Shown here piece by piece: positions 7,056 through 19,729 of a stretch of DNA of 64,000 bases (positions within the stretch are counted from its first letter, which is position 1; each line of letters starts with the position of its first letter). A model generated the notes under the pieces. It was not told where the DNA came from and searched no databases. It saw only the letters and a list, made by a program, of their open reading frames with translations. Origin of the DNA: Thalassotalea atypica (GTDB lineage: Bacteria; Pseudomonadota; Gammaproteobacteria; Enterobacterales; Alteromonadaceae); NCBI RefSeq assembly GCF_030295975.1, contig NZ_AP027364.1, positions 3,472,001 through 3,536,000 on the forward strand, read 5' to 3'. The translations under genes were made by a program, and so were the position numbers.

Positions 7056-9794
7056 CTATTCCACTTTACTGAAATCGCCCGCTTTAATCATCGAGAAGTC
7101 TTCTACTTTTAAGTACTTCTTCATCACTTTATGCACATCTTTAGCTGTTAAGCTACTTAAAGCTTCTTCATATTGCGCGCTAAACTGCATATTCTTATCG
7201 TAGTATAAGTTGCTGTTCAGTTTGCCCACCAGTTCATTGTCTTGCGAACGACTCACTTTTTTACCTTGTAATAAGCCAGATTTTGCTGCACTTATTTCTT
7301 CGTCAGTGAACCCGTCCTTCAGCAGGCGAGTTAGCTCTTCTTTAAACCCTATTTCTACTTTATTCAAGTTTTGCGGTGCACAGATGGCATATGCTCCCAT
7401 CGATGCGCGGTCATCAGAGCGGCTCATATTGACGAAAGAACCTGCACCATAGCTTAGGCCATCTTTTTGACGTAAACGCGTCGCTAAACGGCTGTTAAGG
7501 AAACCTCCTCCTAAGATGTAGTTTCCTAGCTCTAAGGCCGGCGCATCTTTATCATTAATACCGACAGGTAATGACACCGCTGCAACAAATACGGCGTTTT
7601 CTTTATCAGGGGTATTAAAATCCTGATCTTTCACAGCAAGTTTGTTGTATGTATGCTCAACCCGCTTATATTTCTGATCACTACGCCAATTAGCAAATTC
7701 AAGCTCTAATGTTTCAAGTACTTTCTGTTCGTCAAAGTCTCCAACAATACTAATTTGCATGCTGTTCGCGCCATAAAACTCCTCATGGAACGCTTTAACA
7801 TCTTTTAACGTGATAGCTTTTAACTCAGCAACTACATCTTCTAACGCTGATACGTGGCGAGGATGACCTTTCGGGAACTGACTTTGACGGCGAGAATACT
7901 CTCTAAAAGCAATTGACTGCGGATCTTGCAGCTGTTGTTCAATATCAACTTCTTGTGTTGAAACCAATTGTGTAAATTCTTGTTCATCAAATGCAGGTTC
8001 TTTAAGCACTTCACCAACTAACTTTAAGGTGTCCACTAAGTTTGCTTTTACTGTTTCAGCTCGCGCACTAGCCCCCTCTGCCCCACCACCAATACGAACA
8101 TTCGCTTTAAGCTTGTCAAATTCATCTTTAAGTTGTTCACGAGAAAGGTTTTGTGTACCGCGCATCAACATATCACCAGCTAAATCACCTGCAAGCGCTT
8201 TACCATGCAATGATTTTTCTGTTCCCATTTGTGTTGCTATGCGCACAACAACAGCTTCACCACGCGTTTTCTTTTGTAATAAAGCTACTTTGGTGCCATT
8301 GCTTAACGTGACGACTTTTGTGCGTTTATCAATATTGTCTTGGCTCGGATCAAATACTTCACCTTGAGCAACAGCTTCACGCCCTTTATAGCCTTTAACC
8401 ATGTCTGATACATTAGCCACTTGAGGAATCTCAACACGCTCTGGTTTTTCTGTTGGAATAAATTTACCTAAAGTGCGATTATTTCTGACTAGGTATGCCT
8501 CCGCCACTTTTTGTACATCTGCAGTTGTTACTTTTTCAATGCGATCACGATCTAAGAAAAGTAAACGCCAGTCGCCCATGCCAACCCACTCACTTAACCC
8601 TAAGGCAATATTTTCTGATGAGTTGAAAGACAGTTCAATATTCTTCAAGAGAGTACGTTTTGCACGTTCTACTTCTTCGTCTGTAAAGGGTGTTTCGCTA
8701 ATTGACTCTAACGTGGCCAGCATTGCTTCTTCCGCTTTGCTAATGTCAGCGTCTTTATCAATCTCGGCAGCAAATAAACCTAACCCTGGCTCTTGCCATT
8801 GAAAGTTAAATCCAAACGCTCTACTGGCAAGGCCCGGCTCAACAAGAGATTTATGCATTCTACCAGTTGCGTTTGCACCAACAATTTCAGTTAACACATT
8901 CACTGCAGAAAATTCTTCATGCGATCCCGCTGGAAAGTGATACATTGCCCCAAGTAGCTGAACATCACCTACACGTCTCACTGTAATTTGGCGCTCGCCA
9001 TCTTGTGCTGGCTCTGCCGTGTAAAGGGGATTAATAACTCGTGTTGGTTTAGGAATGGGCGCAAAGTACTTATCAACCAGTTTTATCATGTCTTTATTTT
9101 CAAATTTACCGGCAACGATCAAGGTAGCATTATCCGGTTGATAGTATTTCTTATAAAACGCCTGTAATCGATCAATTGGAACATTTTCTAAATCAGCGCG
9201 AGCACCGATGGTAGACTTACCATAGTTATGCCAATCGTACGCCGCGGCCATCATTCGCTGCATGGTGACTCTAAACGGGCTGTTTTCGCCACGCTCAAAT
9301 TCATTACGCACTACCGTCATTTCGCTGTCTAAATCTTTCTTGGCGATAAAAGAATTAACCATACGGTCTGATTCCATGTCTAACGCCCAATTGATGTTTT
9401 CTTCAGTAGCTGCAAACGTTTCAAAGTAATTGGTCCTATCTGTCCATGTTGTACCGTTTGGACGAGCACCGTGAGAGCTCAGCTCTGCCGGTATATCTTT
9501 GTGATTTGGTGTGCCTTTAAAGACAAGATGTTCAAGTAAATGCGCCATACCAGTTTCACCGTAGTTTTCGTGTTTTGAGCCAACACGATAGGTCACATTA
9601 ACGGTAACTGTTTCTTTGGTTTGATCGGGAAATAATAAAACTTGTAAGCCATTATCAAGACGATATTCAGTTATACCTTCAACAGAGGTAATTTTTTCTG
9701 CTGCAAAGCTTGGTAAACAGTAAATGCTTGCGCTTGCAACGATAGCAGATGCAACTGCACCTGTTTTAAAGTGCGCAATATATGTACGAAACAT
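7056..9794 (-). CDS. Exported M16 (pitrilysin-family) zinc metallopeptidase
   Basis: A zinc peptidase of the insulinase/pitrilysin family with both halves in one 912-aa chain. A signal peptide covers about residues 1-31 (ends PSFAA). The inverted zinc motif HLLEH is at residues 85-89, and the third ligand is expected in NEFERGENS about 75 residues later. The second M16 domain (about 500-900) has no HxxEH, as is usual for the inactive half. It likely degrades peptides in the periplasm or is anchored at the envelope. Single gene with its own terminator; the next gene upstream on the same strand is an unrelated S9 peptidase. Substrate unknown. Confidence 0.9.
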   Translation of the reverse strand: MFRTYIAHFKTGAVASAIVASASIYCLPSFAAEKITSVEGITEYRLDNGLQVLLFPDQTKETVTVNVTYRVGSKHENYGETGMAHLLEHLVFKGTPNHKDIPAELSSHGARPNGTTWTDRTNYFETFAATEENINWALDMESDRMVNSFIAKKDLDSEMTVVRNEFERGENSPFRVTMQRMMAAAYDWHNYGKSTIGARADLENVPIDRLQAFYKKYYQPDNATLIVAGKFENKDMIKLVDKYFAPIPKPTRVINPLYTAEPAQDGERQITVRRVGDVQLLGAMYHFPAGSHEEFSAVNVLTEIVGANATGRMHKSLVEPGLASRAFGFNFQWQEPGLGLFAAEIDKDADISKAEEAMLATLESISETPFTDEEVERAKRTLLKNIELSFNSSENIALGLSEWVGMGDWRLLFLDRDRIEKVTTADVQKVAEAYLVRNNRTLGKFIPTEKPERVEIPQVANVSDMVKGYKGREAVAQGEVFDPSQDNIDKRTKVVTLSNGTKVALLQKKTRGEAVVVRIATQMGTEKSLHGKALAGDLAGDMLMRGTQNLSREQLKDEFDKLKANVRIGGGAEGASARAETVKANLVDTLKLVGEVLKEPAFDEQEFTQLVSTQEVDIEQQLQDPQSIAFREYSRRQSQFPKGHPRHVSALEDVVAELKAITLKDVKAFHEEFYGANSMQISIVGDFDEQKVLETLELEFANWRSDQKYKRVEHTYNKLAVKDQDFNTPDKENAVFVAAVSLPVGINDKDAPALELGNYILGGGFLNSRLATRLRQKDGLSYGAGSFVNMSRSDDRASMGAYAICAPQNLNKVEIGFKEELTRLLKDGFTDEEISAAKSGLLQGKKVSRSQDNELVGKLNSNLYYDKNMQFSAQYEEALSSLTAKDVHKVMKKYLKVEDFSMIKAGDFSKVE

Positions 9795-9953
9795 CCCTTC
9801 TCCTATTCTTCATTTAAATTGAGGCTGATAGCACCATACCACCTTGTTAATATTTTGTTAACACAAACTATAACTTTGGTACAGGTGTGAGCGATTATTT
9901 GATACCAATATCAAGAAATCGTTCAAAAATATAGAAAAATTGGTAGAAAAGAA

Positions 9954-9980
9954 GATATAGCGCTAACCAAGCGCTATATC
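9954..9980 (-). terminator. Terminator of the S9 peptidase gene
   Basis: Perfect 11-bp stem GATATAGCGCT / AGCGCTATATC, followed on the minus strand by TTCTTTTC, 13 bp after the stop codon at 9994. Confidence 0.75.
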
Positions 9981-9993
9981 AATGTGCACATCC

Positions 9994-11913
9994 CTATAGA
10001 CTTTGCTCTAAATACTTAGCCAACTCTCGATAAAATATAATCCGGTTCTTCATTTTACTGACCTGATGGCCTTCATCAGGAAACCTTAAATAGGTTACAG
10101 GAATGTCTCTCTGCCTTAAGGCTTTGACCATTTCATCAGACTCAGTAACCGGATCCCGAGGATCATTCACACCGTGCTCAAAAAACATTGGCGCAGTAAT
10201 TTTATGTACGGTATTGATCGGTGAATTGGCTTCATAGAATTTTTGCCATTTGGGCTCACGTATATCACCATATTCAATCAAATCTGAAGCCTTTAAACCT
10301 GGTGATGCGGTTTGCAGTGCCCTGACCCAGTCCGCGACTCCAACAAATGATGCTCCCGCTTTAAATTCTCCCGGGTACAGACCCATCACAGCATTAACCA
10401 TATAGCCACCATAAGAGCCGCCCATAGCTGCTGCTCTGGATGCGTCGACGCGTCCATCTTGTTCAAAAAAAGCTAATGCGTCCACTAAGTCACGCACACT
10501 GTCTAGGCGCTTTTCCTGATTGTCCAACCTTGCATAGGTTTTACCAAACCCCGTTGACCCTCTAACATTAATATCAAAATAGGCGATTCCTTTGCCAACA
10601 AGGTATTGGGTGAGTGGTAACCATCGGGCAACCGCTTGTGATGTAGGTCCACCATGAATACCAAACACTACTGGCGGTTTTAAAGCCGATGATGTCTTGG
10701 GCATATAAAGTAAACCTTGTAAGGTAACACCATCACGCGCTTTAAACGTTACTACTTCAGGTTTAACCAATTGTGTTCTATCAATACCAGCCATTTGAGC
10801 TGAAATTAATTTCTCTTTCTCTAAGTTATTCAAATCAACAAGAAAGACTTCATTAGGCGCATTGTATGAGGTGATACTGACATTGAGCATTTCACTCATT
10901 GCCCCACACCGGATGCGGTAACGACCTTCTGGTAGTTCAACCTCTTCTACATCACCACTTCGTAGGTGCTTCAAGTAAAGTGTATCAAAGCCATTATTAT
11001 TCTCAGTCCAGGTAAGAACTTGTTCTTTTTTGCACAAATTTACGTTTTCTAAATCGTAGCGACTGCTCGCGATAACATGAGTTGTGCCATCTATAACATT
11101 GTAAAACAGTACCTGATGAAACTCGGTGTCTAAGTCCGACGACATATAGAAACCGCTACCATCTTGTTTCCATGAAAAACTGGTAAAATTTGCTGCTATT
11201 TTAGGCTTAAATAAAGTGATTAATTTGCCAGTATCACTATTGAGTAGATACAAATTATTAGCATCTTCACCTCGGGTTTGTGTCAGCAATAAGTTCTTGC
11301 TATTAGGTTGCCAATTATGCGGAAAAAAGCCGAATTCTGATTGATAAATCAATTTGGACTTTTTCAGTTCAAAGTCATACAAATAAATATCAAAGTCACG
11401 ACCATTGCGTTCGGTTGACGCATAACTAAATTGGTTGCCGCTTTCATTGAATGCCCCTAAGGCTCTATATGCATTCGAGTGGGCTAAAACAACAGACTCT
11501 TGTTGGCCATCAATTGACAGTAAAAAGTATGCTTGTCGCTCATCACCGTCATTGTCAGCCGCATACATTAGATGTGTGCCGCTGGGGTGCCATTCATAAT
11601 CATCAACTCCGTTTCCAAATGTTAATTGTTTCACCTGACCAGATGTTAGATCTTTGACCCATAATTGAGCACGTCCTGTGACTCTTGAAAGATATGCAAC
11701 ATGTGTTGATTGTTGATTAACATGAGCAGCATACACTCCCCTCGCAAGTAGAAAGCGTGAGATATCAACTGGCGTATCACCCGCTAAGCCAACGGATACA
11801 TTTTGGGCTTTAGGCGTATCTTGAGGAAATGGCCAATCGGCTTCTTTCGCATTGAGGCAGAGTGGCAATAAGCCAAAGAAAAAACAAATAAACAACGTGT
11901 TGAAGCGATTCAC
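9994..11913 (-). CDS. Exported prolyl oligopeptidase-family (S9) peptidase
   Basis: A serine peptidase of family S9 (639 aa) with an N-terminal signal peptide (MNRFNTLFICFFFGLLPLCL, ending NAKEA). Residues about 60-370 form a WD40/TolB-like beta-propeller with blades such as SGQVKQLTFGNGVDDYEWHPSG. The C-terminal alpha/beta hydrolase carries the nucleophile motif GGSYGGYM, an Asp in NDPRDPV and a His in PDEGHQVSK. It probably removes dipeptides or cleaves short peptides in the periplasm. A monocistronic minus-strand gene lying between the M16 gene and the sec operon terminator. Confidence 0.9.
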   Translation of the reverse strand: MNRFNTLFICFFFGLLPLCLNAKEADWPFPQDTPKAQNVSVGLAGDTPVDISRFLLARGVYAAHVNQQSTHVAYLSRVTGRAQLWVKDLTSGQVKQLTFGNGVDDYEWHPSGTHLMYAADNDGDERQAYFLLSIDGQQESVVLAHSNAYRALGAFNESGNQFSYASTERNGRDFDIYLYDFELKKSKLIYQSEFGFFPHNWQPNSKNLLLTQTRGEDANNLYLLNSDTGKLITLFKPKIAANFTSFSWKQDGSGFYMSSDLDTEFHQVLFYNVIDGTTHVIASSRYDLENVNLCKKEQVLTWTENNNGFDTLYLKHLRSGDVEEVELPEGRYRIRCGAMSEMLNVSITSYNAPNEVFLVDLNNLEKEKLISAQMAGIDRTQLVKPEVVTFKARDGVTLQGLLYMPKTSSALKPPVVFGIHGGPTSQAVARWLPLTQYLVGKGIAYFDINVRGSTGFGKTYARLDNQEKRLDSVRDLVDALAFFEQDGRVDASRAAAMGGSYGGYMVNAVMGLYPGEFKAGASFVGVADWVRALQTASPGLKASDLIEYGDIREPKWQKFYEANSPINTVHKITAPMFFEHGVNDPRDPVTESDEMVKALRQRDIPVTYLRFPDEGHQVSKMKNRIIFYRELAKYLEQSL

Positions 11914-11985
11914 AGAAAAGTCCTTTTAGTATTATTTTCAACCAGTATAGGGGGTTCTAACCTTTTTTATAACAGTAACCATAAA

Positions 11986-12014
11986 AAAAGCCAGTAGCAA
12001 AACTACTGGCTTTT
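11986..12014 (-). terminator. Terminator of the queA-tgt-yajC-secD-secF operon
   Basis: Stem AGCCAGTAG / CTACTGGCT flanked by A-runs and T-runs, 43 bp after the secF stop codon. Confidence 0.88.
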
Positions 12015-12056
12015 AAAAAGGTTAGACCGTTATTTAAAGAATCTTTGAACCCCTTA

Positions 12057-13010
12057 CTAGGGCATCATTTCTTCTTGATCTGCACCTTCTTTTTCAATGA
12101 CCTCAGGGATCAAATCTTCTTTAGAAACCCCTAACGCTAGTGCGACTGAACTCGCTACATAAATTGACGAGTATGTACCAACAAAGACGCCAAACAGTAA
12201 CGCAGTCGCGAAACCATGAATCAGCGCGCCACCTTTAAAGAACAAGGCCGCAAGTACTAATAACGTAGTAATTGAGGTAATAAATGTTCGGCTTAAAGTT
12301 TGGGTAAGTGAAATATTAATGACTTCTTCAGGGCCGCCTTCACGAACCTTTCTAAAATTCTCACGAATACGATCTGAAACTACAATAGTATCGTTAAGTG
12401 AATAACCAATAACAGCCAAAATAGCGGCCAATACGGTTAAATCAAATTCAAGCTGTAAAAAAGAGAACAGACCTAATGTTAACAATACATCATGAAATAA
12501 TGCGAACACAGAGCCTAGCGCAAAACGCCACTCAAAACGAAAAGCAACATACACTAAAATACATATTAGTGCTGTTAACATCGCTAAACCGCCTTGTTCT
12601 GCAAGCTCATCACCAACACTTGCGCCAACAAACTCAATTCGTCGCATATCAACCTTTACACCCATGCCTTGTTGCAAAACGTCAAGAATTTCGTTTCCCA
12701 ACATTTCAGCTTTAACACCTGGACGTTCCGCCATGCGGATAACAACATCGCGGCTGGTACCGAACAATTGAACCACGGCATCATCAAAGCCGTTTTGATC
12801 TAATACCGCTCGCATCTTGGTCAAATCAGCCGCTTGTTCAAAGCCAACTTCTACTTTAATACCACCGGTAAAATCTAACCCAAAATTCAGTTTATTCACT
12901 GTTAATGAAGCAATAGCCGCTAACATGAACAATATACTGAAAATCATGCCGACCTTTCGGTATTTCATAAAGGCGACTGTTTCTTTTAAATTCAAAATTT
13001 GCATCGTCAA
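12057..13010 (-). CDS. secF: Protein translocase subunit SecF
   Basis: Inner-membrane Sec accessory protein that, with SecD and YajC, uses the proton or sodium gradient to pull exported proteins through SecYEG. The 317-aa chain has an N-terminal helix, a periplasmic domain beginning KLNFGLDFTGGIKVEVGF, and five further helices with the family motifs VIGYSLNDTIVVSDRIREN and TLSRTFITSITTLLVLAALF. It lies 5 bp after secD and is the last operon gene. A marine host makes Na+ coupling plausible but the sequence does not prove it. Confidence 0.96.
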   Translation of the reverse strand: MTMQILNLKETVAFMKYRKVGMIFSILFMLAAIASLTVNKLNFGLDFTGGIKVEVGFEQAADLTKMRAVLDQNGFDDAVVQLFGTSRDVVIRMAERPGVKAEMLGNEILDVLQQGMGVKVDMRRIEFVGASVGDELAEQGGLAMLTALICILVYVAFRFEWRFALGSVFALFHDVLLTLGLFSFLQLEFDLTVLAAILAVIGYSLNDTIVVSDRIRENFRKVREGGPEEVINISLTQTLSRTFITSITTLLVLAALFFKGGALIHGFATALLFGVFVGTYSSIYVASSVALALGVSKEDLIPEVIEKEGADQEEMMP

Positions 13011-13015
13011 ATCAC

Positions 13016-14863
13016 CTATATCGAAAGTTTTTCAAGGCGCTTTCCGCCCCAAATAAGGTTTACTACCGAACGTGTTCCAACAATGGCTGTAAACATTGAT
13101 GTAACAATACCGATGGATAACGTCACCGCGAACCCTTTAATCGGCCCTGTACCAACAGCAAATAAAATAATTGCCGCGATTAATGTTGTAATGTTTGCAT
13201 CCAAAATTGTTGAAAATGCTGCATCGTAACCTTGATGGATTGACTGCTGAATTGATTTGCCAGCTCTTATTTCTTCACGTATTCGCTCAAAAATAAGTAC
13301 GTTTGCATCTACCGCCATACCAACGGTTAACACAATACCCGCCATCCCCGGCAATGTAAGTGTAGCTCCTGGAATAAGCGACATCACACCAATAATGAGC
13401 ACCAAGTTAGCACCTAACGCTAAATTAGCAACAACACCGAATGCACGATAATAAATCATCATGAAAATAAAGACTAAAACGAAACCGCCCATGATCGCTT
13501 GGAAACCCAGTTCTATATTTTCTTTACCTAACGATGGGCCAACGGTACGTTCTTCAACAATTTGAATTGGCGCGATTAACGCACCTGCGCGTAATAGTAG
13601 CGCTAAGTTATGTGCTTCTTGTTGAGAACCAGCACCGGTAATACGAAATGACTTACCAAGACGTGCTTGAATCGTGGCAACAGAAATAACTTCTTCCACT
13701 TTTTCGAAGATCATATTGCCTTCAGCGTCTTTGCGATCTGTTCCCTTATATTCGATAAACACTGTCGCCATCGGTTTACCGATATTATCTTTGGTCGCAT
13801 TTGAAAATTTGCTACCACCTGGTGAATCTAGGGTAATGTTTACTTGTGGTCGGCTATATTCATCAAAACCAGAACTGGCATCGATAATATGATCACCAGT
13901 TAGCATGATACGTTTTTTAAGTAACACTGGGTTACCGCCACGCTCATATAATAATTGTGAGCTTGCAGGCACTCGGCCGTTTAAAGCACTAGATAGATCA
14001 CCATCGCTATCCACCATTCTAAATTCAATAGTGGCTGTAGCATTTAGGATTTCTTTCGCTTTTGCCGTGTCTTGAACACCCGGCAATTCTATCACAATGT
14101 GTTTTTTACCCTGACGTTGCACTAATGGCTCAGCAACACCTAGCTCGTTTACACGATTACGAATAATGGTAATGTTCTGTTGAAGTGCATACTCACGAAT
14201 TTCTTTGAGCTTCACCTCTGTCATAGTCACACTTAACGTTAGCCTATCTTCATCTTCCACAAACAGTAAATCGCGGTAGCGCTTTTTAAGTAGACTTTCA
14301 CCATTCGCTAAATCATCGACATTTCTAAAAATGATGGTAATTGCATCGCCAGAGTCTTTAACGCTACGATAACGAATTTTCTCTCCACGTAAGTCCGTTC
14401 TAAAGTCACCGACCATGCCCGTTTTGGCTTTATTGATCGCTTCATTCATGTTTACTTCCATTAAGAAGCTCACACCACCACTTAAATCTAAACCTAGCTT
14501 CATTGGCGTGCCGCCAATACCAGACAACCACTCAGGTGTAGCAGGGGTTAAATTTAACGCGACCGAATAATCATTTCCAAAATTAGCATGTAATAAATCA
14601 CGCGCTTTTAGTTGGCTTTCAGTATCACGAAAACGTGCTAATACTTGACCTTTTTCTAAGGCGATGTTGGTGTATTCGATATTACTTTCTGATAATTGAG
14701 ACTTGATTTGATCTAACGTCGTTACATCAACTTCAACGCCCCTTAAGCCAGAAACCTGCACAGCAGGATCTTCACCGTATAAATTAGGTGAAGCATATAA
14801 GGCACCAATGGCGACGATAAAAACCACCATCAATGTTTTCCATAACGGATATTTGTTTAACAC
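13016..14863 (-). CDS. secD: Protein translocase subunit SecD
   Basis: Partner of SecF in protein export. The 615-aa protein has an N-terminal helix ([21 protein letters not shown]), the motif [14 protein letters not shown] near residue 120, a large periplasmic P1 domain, and a C-terminal block of five helices with [28 protein letters not shown], the family signature that includes the functionally important Asp. A 140-bp gap separates it from yajC, larger than other gaps in this operon, but no terminator is seen in it. Confidence 0.96.
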   Translation of the reverse strand: MLNKYPLWKTLMVVFIVAIGALYASPNLYGEDPAVQVSGLRGVEVDVTTLDQIKSQLSESNIEYTNIALEKGQVLARFRDTESQLKARDLLHANFGNDYSVALNLTPATPEWLSGIGGTPMKLGLDLSGGVSFLMEVNMNEAINKAKTGMVGDFRTDLRGEKIRYRSVKDSGDAITIIFRNVDDLANGESLLKKRYRDLLFVEDEDRLTLSVTMTEVKLKEIREYALQQNITIIRNRVNELGVAEPLVQRQGKKHIVIELPGVQDTAKAKEILNATATIEFRMVDSDGDLSSALNGRVPASSQLLYERGGNPVLLKKRIMLTGDHIIDASSGFDEYSRPQVNITLDSPGGSKFSNATKDNIGKPMATVFIEYKGTDRKDAEGNMIFEKVEEVISVATIQARLGKSFRITGAGSQQEAHNLALLLRAGALIAPIQIVEERTVGPSLGKENIELGFQAIMGGFVLVFIFMMIYYRAFGVVANLALGANLVLIIGVMSLIPGATLTLPGMAGIVLTVGMAVDANVLIFERIREEIRAGKSIQQSIHQGYDAAFSTILDANITTLIAAIILFAVGTGPIKGFAVTLSIGIVTSMFTAIVGTRSVVNLIWGGKRLEKLSI

Positions 14864-15003
14864 AATATCACCTTACAAATGTTTGCTTTAAATATTATCT
14901 ATAATAATAGATTCAAATATGACAAGGGTACACTCGATTATAATTGCGTATTGTCGTTTGAAATTAAACACACAATGGGAGCTTCCCTCGACATAAACGC
15001 TCA

Positions 15004-15336
15004 TTATAGAGACTTCATTGTGCCTTTAGGCAATACTGCAGAAATTGCTGCTTTTTGCACTGTAACTTCGGTATTTTCTGCGATAGCAATAACGACAAAA
15101 TCTTTCTCGTCAGACACTTTTGAAATTTTACCTACTAAACCGCCTTGCGTTAGTACTTCATCACCTTTTGATAAAGCAGCCATGAGGCCTTTATGCTCTT
15201 TTACGCGTTTAGCTTGTGGGCGATAAATCATGAAATAAAACACTAAACCGAAAACCAATAGCATGATTAACATTTCCATACCGCCACCCTGTGCTGGCGC
15301 CGCTGCAGCAAATGCTGTTGCAATAGATAAACTCAT
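15004..15336 (-). CDS. yajC: Sec translocase accessory subunit YajC
   Basis: Small single-span membrane protein of the SecDF-YajC complex. The 110-aa protein has the typical helix GGGMEMLIMLLVFGLVFYFMIYRPQAKR followed by a short cytoplasmic domain with KGDEVLTQGGLVGKISKV. Located between tgt and secD, the usual gammaproteobacterial order. Confidence 0.95.
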   Translation of the reverse strand: MSLSIATAFAAAAPAQGGGMEMLIMLLVFGLVFYFMIYRPQAKRVKEHKGLMAALSKGDEVLTQGGLVGKISKVSDEKDFVVIAIAENTEVTVQKAAISAVLPKGTMKSL

Positions 15337-15396
15337 AAGTACCTCTTTTTATATTTTTAAAATTCTTAAAACTGTTTGGATTCTGTTTACTTGGAA

Positions 15397-16569
<1,173 letters not shown>

Positions 16570-16635
16570 CTAGCGAAACAGGCTAGCAACATAAGTGTAG
16601 ACAGGCCATGCACCTGCCAGCTGATAAATTTTCTA

Positions 16636-17682
16636 CTACGACGTTTTTTTAGTTAAAAACATCGCATCACCGTAACTAAAAAAACGATATTGCTCAGTCA
16701 CAGCGTGTTGATATGCATTCATGATGTGATCGTAACCAGCAAAAGCACTGACTAACATCAATAAGGTAGATTCTGATAAATGAAAGTTTGTGATCAAAGC
16801 ATCCACCAACTTAAATTCATAACCTGGCGTGATAAAAATATCGGTATCTTGATAATAAGGCTGCAGTTCTGTGCCTTGCTCAGCCGCCGATTTTGCCGCA
16901 CTTTCTAATGAGCGCACTGATGTGGTGCCAACAGCAACCACTTGCCCACCATTTTGTTTAGTGGTTTTAATCTGTTCAACAACACTCTCAGGTACTTCAA
17001 CATACTCAGCATGCATAATATGATCGCTAATTTCATCCACCCTTACTGGTTGAAATGTGCCTGCACCGACATGCAAAGTAACAAAGGCAAACTCAACCCC
17101 TTTGGCCTTGAGTTTATTAAGTAGCGGTTGATCAAAATGTAATCCAGCAGTTGGCGCAGCAACAGCGCCAGGCTTTTCATTATATACCGTTTGGTAGCGT
17201 TCGCGGTCACTATCTTCGTCGGGGCGATCAATATATGGAGGCAACGGCATGTGGCCAATTTGTTCTAGCACATCAAGGATGTTTTGGTCGCCATGGACTT
17301 CTAATTCAAATAATGCATCGTGACGACCCACCATGGTCGCCATCACTTGATCTTCCAATAGAATTTCGGTGCCCGGTTTAGGCGACTTGCTGGCACGTAC
17401 ATGGGCTAAAAATCGGCGTTCATCCAACAAGCGTTCAACTAGTACTTCAACTTTACCGCCGCTTGTTTTTTGCCCAAACATCCGTGCCGGTATCACACGC
17501 GTGTTATTAAAGACTAATAAGTCACCTGCTGATAATTTATCGACGATATCAACAAAGCCAAGATCTTCAATCAATCCACTATCACCGTTCATCGCCATTA
17601 AGCGACTCGCCACACGGTCTGCTTTAGGATAACGAGCAATAAGTTGCTCGGGAAGATCAAAAGAAAAATCAGAAACGCGCAT
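16636..17682 (-). CDS. queA: S-adenosylmethionine:tRNA ribosyltransferase-isomerase
   Basis: Builds the epoxyqueuosine cyclopentane ring on tRNA from the ribose of SAM, the step after Tgt. The 348-aa protein begins [19 protein letters not shown] and includes [34 protein letters not shown] and [13 protein letters not shown], all family signatures. It is the first gene of the operon and is divergent from aceK across a 241-bp region where the operon promoter must lie. Confidence 0.97.
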   Translation of the reverse strand: MRVSDFSFDLPEQLIARYPKADRVASRLMAMNGDSGLIEDLGFVDIVDKLSAGDLLVFNNTRVIPARMFGQKTSGGKVEVLVERLLDERRFLAHVRASKSPKPGTEILLEDQVMATMVGRHDALFELEVHGDQNILDVLEQIGHMPLPPYIDRPDEDSDRERYQTVYNEKPGAVAAPTAGLHFDQPLLNKLKAKGVEFAFVTLHVGAGTFQPVRVDEISDHIMHAEYVEVPESVVEQIKTTKQNGGQVVAVGTTSVRSLESAAKSAAEQGTELQPYYQDTDIFITPGYEFKLVDALITNFHLSESTLLMLVSAFAGYDHIMNAYQHAVTEQYRFFSYGDAMFLTKKTS

Positions 17683-17923
17683 AATGAGTATAAATTAGCC
17701 AATAAAAAAACCGCGTAATTTTAGTGCCCAAAGCCTCGAAATACAAGTAATTAAAAGTATTTAGAGAATATATAGAGCAAAACTAGAAAGTAAAAAGTTG
17801 ATGAATAATAGGTAAACGCCGTATTAGTTTGAATTATGTTGAATATTCAGCGAAATATCGCCTAGTATCAAAGTTTCCTCCTATAAAATAATTATTTCGT
17901 GCCCGCATAAAGAGGTCTTATTC

Positions 17924-19678
17924 ATGAGTTCAACCGCAATCGCCATCGCAAAAACAATTATCAATGGTTTTGAACGCCATATTTTTCTGTTTAAAGAAAT
18001 CACCCTTTCTGCTTGCACCCGATTTGAACAAGCGAAGTGGCATGAAGTACAAGAGGCGTCAAAGCAACGTACTGACTTTTTCGATACGCGTGTTAAAGAA
18101 ACCTTAGAGGTAATCCGCCGAGACTTTGCTATTACCTCGCTTGATGAAATTTTATGGCAATCTGTTAAGCAAGAATATGTGGAACAACTGCTTTATCACC
18201 CAAAATCTGATTTAGCAGAGAGTTTTTATAACTCAATTTTCTGTCACTTGTTTGAACGAAAATATTATCAAAACCGTTTTATTTTCGTGCAATCCTCTGA
18301 AGAGTGTTTAGAGAATTTAAAAAACAAGCAAGTCTACACACGTTATGAGCCCGATGAAAAAGGTCTGTTTGACACCATTTCTTCGATACTACTCAAACCA
18401 AATTTTTCTCTACCATACAAGAATTTAAAAGCTGACATCAATACCTTGATTTCACGTTTTTCAAGACAAGCCGATAAAACCCGATTCCCAATATCTGCGT
18501 TGAAATTCGATATGATTGACTCAGTATTTTATCGCAACAAAGGTGCCTACATTATTGGCAGAGTGGTCTCGCCGGCTGGAGAAACGCCGTTTATTGTCGC
18601 CTTATTGAATGACGAAAATGGCCATATTTACGTTGATGCCCTGTTGACCGACAACGAACAAATGGCTGTGGTGTTTGGTTTCGCCCGGGCCTATTTTTTT
18701 GTTGATTGCCCATATCTATTGCCATTGATTAACTTTCTGCAAGATTTAATGCCCAGCAAAACCAAAGCAGAACTATACTCCGCCATCGGATATCATAAAC
18801 AAGGAAAAACGCAATTTTACCGCGACTTTTTAAATCACCTAGATTCTAGTGAAGATAAGCTTGAGCTTGCTGAAGGTATTAAAGGCATGGTGATGTCGGT
18901 ATTCACCTTACCTTCCTATCCATACGTATTTAAGATCATTAAAGATAAGTTTTCGCCCAGTAAAAAAATGACTAAAAAAGACGTAATAGAAAAATATCGA
19001 CTGGTTAAACTGCACGATCGTGTTGGACGTATGGCTGACACCATGGAGTATTCAGAAGTAGCTTTCCCTAAAGAGCGATTTTCTGATGAACTGTTACAAG
19101 AACTCGAAACGGTTGCCCCCTCTTTAATACGTTACGAAAATGAATTGATTATCATTAGTCATCTTTATATTGAGCGTCGCATGCGGCCATTAAATTTATA
19201 TTTGGCTGAGGCAAATGACGAACAAATTAACGATGCGATGCTAGGTTATGGCATGGCGATTAAACAGCTCATTGCCGCCGATATTTTCCCTGGTGATATG
19301 TTGTTGAAAAATTTTGGTGTCACTCGCCATGGCCGGGTAATTTTTTACGACTATGATGAGATTACCTACATGGACGAAGTTAATTTTCGAGTTAAGCCTG
19401 TTGCCGTAACTGAAGAGCAAATCTATGCAGCTGAGCCATGGTATTCCGTTGAGCCCGGAGATATGTTTCCAGAAGAATTAGCCACATTTGCCTTAGCAAA
19501 TCATAAATACCGCGCAGCATTTATGATCCATCATGCCGAACTGTTAGACGCCAGTTACTGGCAACAGGCTCAACAGAATGTTGCAGCGGGTATCGTAGAA
19601 GATGTATTTCCTTATCCTACAGAAATGCAGTTTCGTCACACAAAAGCGACCGTTGGTCACAGTAACATGTCAAAATAG
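17924..19678 (+). CDS. aceK: Isocitrate dehydrogenase kinase/phosphatase
   Basis: Bifunctional enzyme that phosphorylates and dephosphorylates isocitrate dehydrogenase, switching carbon between the TCA cycle and the glyoxylate bypass. The 584-aa length is near E. coli AceK (578). An N-terminal regulatory region (about 1-310) is followed by a kinase-like domain with VFKIIKDKFSPSKKMT, a conserved Lys-bearing region, and LLKNFGVTRHGRVIFYDYDEITYM, which holds the catalytic and metal-binding Asp. aceBA are not in this window, so aceK stands apart from its usual operon. The start at 17924 follows AAAGAGGTC. Confidence 0.95.
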   Translation: MSSTAIAIAKTIINGFERHIFLFKEITLSACTRFEQAKWHEVQEASKQRTDFFDTRVKETLEVIRRDFAITSLDEILWQSVKQEYVEQLLYHPKSDLAESFYNSIFCHLFERKYYQNRFIFVQSSEECLENLKNKQVYTRYEPDEKGLFDTISSILLKPNFSLPYKNLKADINTLISRFSRQADKTRFPISALKFDMIDSVFYRNKGAYIIGRVVSPAGETPFIVALLNDENGHIYVDALLTDNEQMAVVFGFARAYFFVDCPYLLPLINFLQDLMPSKTKAELYSAIGYHKQGKTQFYRDFLNHLDSSEDKLELAEGIKGMVMSVFTLPSYPYVFKIIKDKFSPSKKMTKKDVIEKYRLVKLHDRVGRMADTMEYSEVAFPKERFSDELLQELETVAPSLIRYENELIIISHLYIERRMRPLNLYLAEANDEQINDAMLGYGMAIKQLIAADIFPGDMLLKNFGVTRHGRVIFYDYDEITYMDEVNFRVKPVAVTEEQIYAAEPWYSVEPGDMFPEELATFALANHKYRAAFMIHHAELLDASYWQQAQQNVAAGIVEDVFPYPTEMQFRHTKATVGHSNMSK

Positions 19679-19729
19679 TGAATTTACACATACTTTGTTA
19701 CAAAAGCTTAATTAGTTCATTAAGGAAGT